Below are positions 62,386 to 64,000 of a DNA stretch of 64,000 nt, one piece after another (positions within the stretch are counted from its first letter, which is position 1; every line of letters begins with the position of its first letter). A program made the position numbers and the translations under genes. A model generated the notes under the pieces. The model saw only the letters and a list, made by a program, of their open reading frames with translations. It was not told where the DNA came from and ran no database searches. The DNA comes from DASUKM01 sp036278735 (GTDB taxonomy: Bacteria > Acidobacteriota > Vicinamibacteria > Vicinamibacterales > 2-12-FULL-66-21). Where the stretch lies: assembly GCA_036278735.1 (NCBI GenBank), contig DASUKM010000032.1, positions 38,264 through 102,263 on the forward strand, given 5' to 3'.

Positions 62386-62535
62386 ATGATTCGCAAGCTG
62401 TCGTCCGGCAAATACCGCCTGTATTCGCGCAAGAAGAATCCCAAGACCGGGAAGCGCCGCAACCTCGGCACGTTTGCCACGCGGACGGCGGCCGAGCGCC
62501 ACGAGCGAGCCATCCAATATTTCAAGAGGCACTGA
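62386..62535 (+). CDS. small conserved basic protein
   Basis: 49 aa: MIRKLSSGKYRLYSRKKNPK, then NLGTFATRTAAERHERAIQYFKR. The first half is like the three-stranded arm-type DNA-binding domain of tyrosine integrases (GKYRLY..KNPKTGKRRNLGTF). I recall near-identical stand-alone small proteins in many bacteria. ATG 62386 follows GGCGAGG. Possibly a DNA- or RNA-binding protein; function unknown. Confidence 0.75.
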   Translation: MIRKLSSGKYRLYSRKKNPKTGKRRNLGTFATRTAAERHERAIQYFKRH

Positions 62536-62618
62536 AAAGAGGAGGGCACGCCTGACCCGGTCTGTGTCACGTACTCCTTGGATGCTGGGGACAGTGGAGG
62601 TAGCATCTGTTGTCCCAC

Positions 62619-63248
62619 ATGACATCGCACGCGGCGAGCAGTTCAGGCGAGTCTCTGGTCGTCGCAGGGCTTTTTGCGGGCGTCGGCGCAATCGAGCTCG
62701 GCTTGTCCCGAGCAGGCCATCGGTCTGCGCTGCTCTGTGAAATCGATCCGGGCGCCTGCGGCGTCCTCGAGGCGCGCTTTCCCGGCGTGCCGCTCACACG
62801 CGACATCCGCGAACTCGAAACCCTCGGCCGTGTGGACGTGTTGGCCGCGGGATTCCCCTGCCAGGATCTCAGTCAGGCGGGTCGTACGGCAGGAATCACC
62901 GGCGGCAGTTCCGGTCTCGTCGAACACGTGTTTCGGCTGCTCGAAACGGCGCGGCGCAGCAAGCCGCGGTGGCTGCTGCTCGAGAACGTGCCATTCATGC
63001 TCCAGCTGCAGCGTGGCAAGGCGATGCGGCATGTGGTCGATCGTCTCGAGGAATTGGGGTTCACGTGGGCGTACCGCGTGATCGACGCTCGCGCATTTGG
63101 GCTTCCTCAGCGCGGTCGACGGCCCAGCGCGACACCCCGGGAGAACTGCGGCTTCGAGCCGAGCTCAGGCGCCTGGGCTTGCGCTACCGGGTCGCCGCCA
63201 GGTTGCCGCTGGGGCGCCGGAGCGCGGACATCGCTTTCCCGCGGCTGA
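62619..63248 (+). pseudogene. truncated C5-cytosine DNA methyltransferase
   Basis: Motif I (VAGLFAGVGAIELGLSRAG), motif IV with the catalytic Cys (GFPCQDLSQAG), motif VI (LLLENVPF) and motif VIII (ARAFGLPQRGRR) are intact. After about 63118 the family sequence stops: the target-recognition domain and motifs IX-X are missing, and the frame runs through the vsr gene in the wrong phase to a stop at 63246. Methylation activity is not expected. ATG 62619 chosen; TTG 62610 is an alternative. Confidence 0.85.
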
Positions 63249-63490
63249 AAATCGCCATCTTCGTCGACGGCTGCTTTTGGCACGGATGCCCGAAACACGG
63301 CACGTGGCCCCGGGCGCACGCGCGATGGTGGCGCGCGAAAATTGAAGGCAACAAAGCGCGCGATGCAGACACCGATGCCCGTCTCCGCCGGGCGGGGTGG
63401 CGCGTGCTGCGATTCTGGTCCCACGACGAGCCTCGGCGTGCGGCGGCCAGAATCGCTCGTGTCGTCCAGCGGCGGAAGACATCGACGTAG
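63113..63490 (+). CDS. vsr: Vsr-type very short patch repair endonuclease, 5'-truncated
   Basis: QRDTPGELRLRAELRRLGLRYR, SADIAFPRLKIAIFVDGCFWHGCP, KIEGNKARDADTDARLRRAGWRVLRFWSHD: the Vsr nuclease with its catalytic Asp, the His of the CFWHGCP block and the zinc Cys/His set. The usual first ~15 residues and start codon are lost at the junction with the methyltransferase (about 63118-63125). It would need translation from an upstream in-frame codon within the methyltransferase sequence (for example GTG 63068). Vsr nicks T:G mismatches left by deamination at methylated sites. Confidence 0.75.
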   Translation, partial: RSTAQRDTPGELRLRAELRRLGLRYRVAARLPLGRRSADIAFPRLKIAIFVDGCFWHGCPKHGTWPRAHARWWRAKIEGNKARDADTDARLRRAGWRVLRFWSHDEPRRAAARIARVVQRRKTST

Positions 63491-63499
63491 AAACGCGCC

Positions 63500-64000
63500 A
63501 TGAATGTTCTCGACCTGATCGGATGGTCGCGCACGGTCGTCGCGAGGTGCACGCTGGCGGTGATCGTCGGCGCCGGCGTTCCCGCGGTGATGCACGCCGA
63601 GGTCCGGGTCCGTGTCGTCGAGACCGACCCGGCGAGTCCGGCAACGCTCGGCCGCGACGAGACGTTCTACGTGCGCATCGAGTACGACACCGACGAGCCG
63701 ATCCGCATCTGGGCCCGTCCCTTCTTTCAGGGAACGCCCGTCGCCGCCAAGTCGAATCCCTCGATCACCTACACGGGTCGGGGAGAGGCGCTCGGCTGGT
63801 TCGCGCTCGATGATGCGGTGGACGTGGACGAGATCCGGATCATCGTCGGGGGCGGCACGCCGTATCGTGAATCGCAGGCGACGACCTATCCGGTCAGCCT
63901 CTCCGGCAGCGGCCACGCGGCCGCCCCGCGACGGCCCGCCGAATGGGTCGCCCCTCTCGAGCGAGCGGCGGCCGACGCCGCGCGCCGCGAACAGGAACGC
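63500..64000 (+). CDS. secreted hypothetical protein (partial, runs off the window)
   Basis: 167 codons without stop. The N-terminal membrane or signal segment (ARCTLAVIVGAGVPAVMHAE) is followed by a beta-sandwich-like region (VRVRVVETDPASPATLGRDETFYVRIEYDTDEPIRIWARPFF). After that comes a Pro/Ala linker and a helical, charged segment (ERAAADAARREQER). No family named. ATG 63500 lies 9 nt after the vsr stop. Confidence 0.7.
   Translation, partial: MNVLDLIGWSRTVVARCTLAVIVGAGVPAVMHAEVRVRVVETDPASPATLGRDETFYVRIEYDTDEPIRIWARPFFQGTPVAAKSNPSITYTGRGEALGWFALDDAVDVDEIRIIVGGGTPYRESQATTYPVSLSGSGHAAAPRRPAEWVAPLERAAADAARREQER

Overview
The window is a high-GC bacterial chromosome segment. The best guess is an Acidobacteriota genome of the Vicinamibacteria type. 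The main evidence is four large MacB/FtsX-type permeases of the Acidobacterial Duplicated Orphan Permease (ADOP) class, two of them directly behind PadR-family regulators. Several secreted or DinB-like proteins typical of soil acidobacteria, a BshC (bacillithiol) gene and intergenic repeat families also fit. Taxonomy is inferred from gene content only.

Layout. 1-24.3 kb is mostly conserved backbone: argH, a secreted beta-propeller, bshC, a PEGA-domain pseudokinase joined to carA-carB, a PfkB sugar kinase, comEC, mazG, a DUF1844 gene, an MBL hydrolase, ribF, cysS, a class III aminotransferase, yraN, an APC permease, tRNA-Gly(GCC) and tRNA-Cys(GCA). Many starts overlap the previous stop by 4 nt.

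24,319-34,420 is an integrative element inserted in the 3' end of tRNA-Cys and bounded by a perfect 46-bp direct repeat (attL/attR). It carries a tyrosine integrase with all catalytic residues, co-translated with a 54-aa zinc-ribbon protein and an HNH-like protein. Divergent from these are an XRE repressor, an AlpA-like HTH protein and a primase-polymerase/DUF3987 helicase. It also holds an origin-like set of nested inverted repeats, a string of small genes (some frame-disrupted), and a lower-GC two-gene cargo module: a small zinc-ribbon protein overlapping a 398-aa DUF6575-like protein. No conjugation, capsid or packaging genes were recognised, so it looks like a plasmid- or satellite-like integrative element with candidate defence cargo. 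Just outside attR lies a decayed second integrase whose catalytic Tyr is replaced by Asp.

35-53 kb is accessory: small hypothetical genes, DinB-fold proteins, a nucleotidyltransferase, four ADOP permeases with two PadR regulators (one preceded by a perfect 12-bp inverted repeat abutting its start codon), an ABC-2-like exporter and a DUF2511-like lipoprotein. 53-64 kb holds a relic of a maltokinase-like gene, a membrane MutS-like ATPase with a DUF2071 partner, a PAP2-type membrane enzyme, an APC permease/dimethylargininase-like/alkaline-phosphatase-like operon, a DinB protein, an alpha/beta hydrolase, a dcm-vsr deletion fusion and the start of a secreted protein.

The non-coding structure is unusual. 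Eight intergenic tracts are built of 7-nt tandem units of four different sequences. A 20-bp palindrome (GCCGGGTCTTCAGACCCGGC and variants) is dispersed between genes, and three copies lie in frame inside an amino-acid permease. A second repeat (GGGGTCAGATCTTGTTCT...) occurs at two loci.
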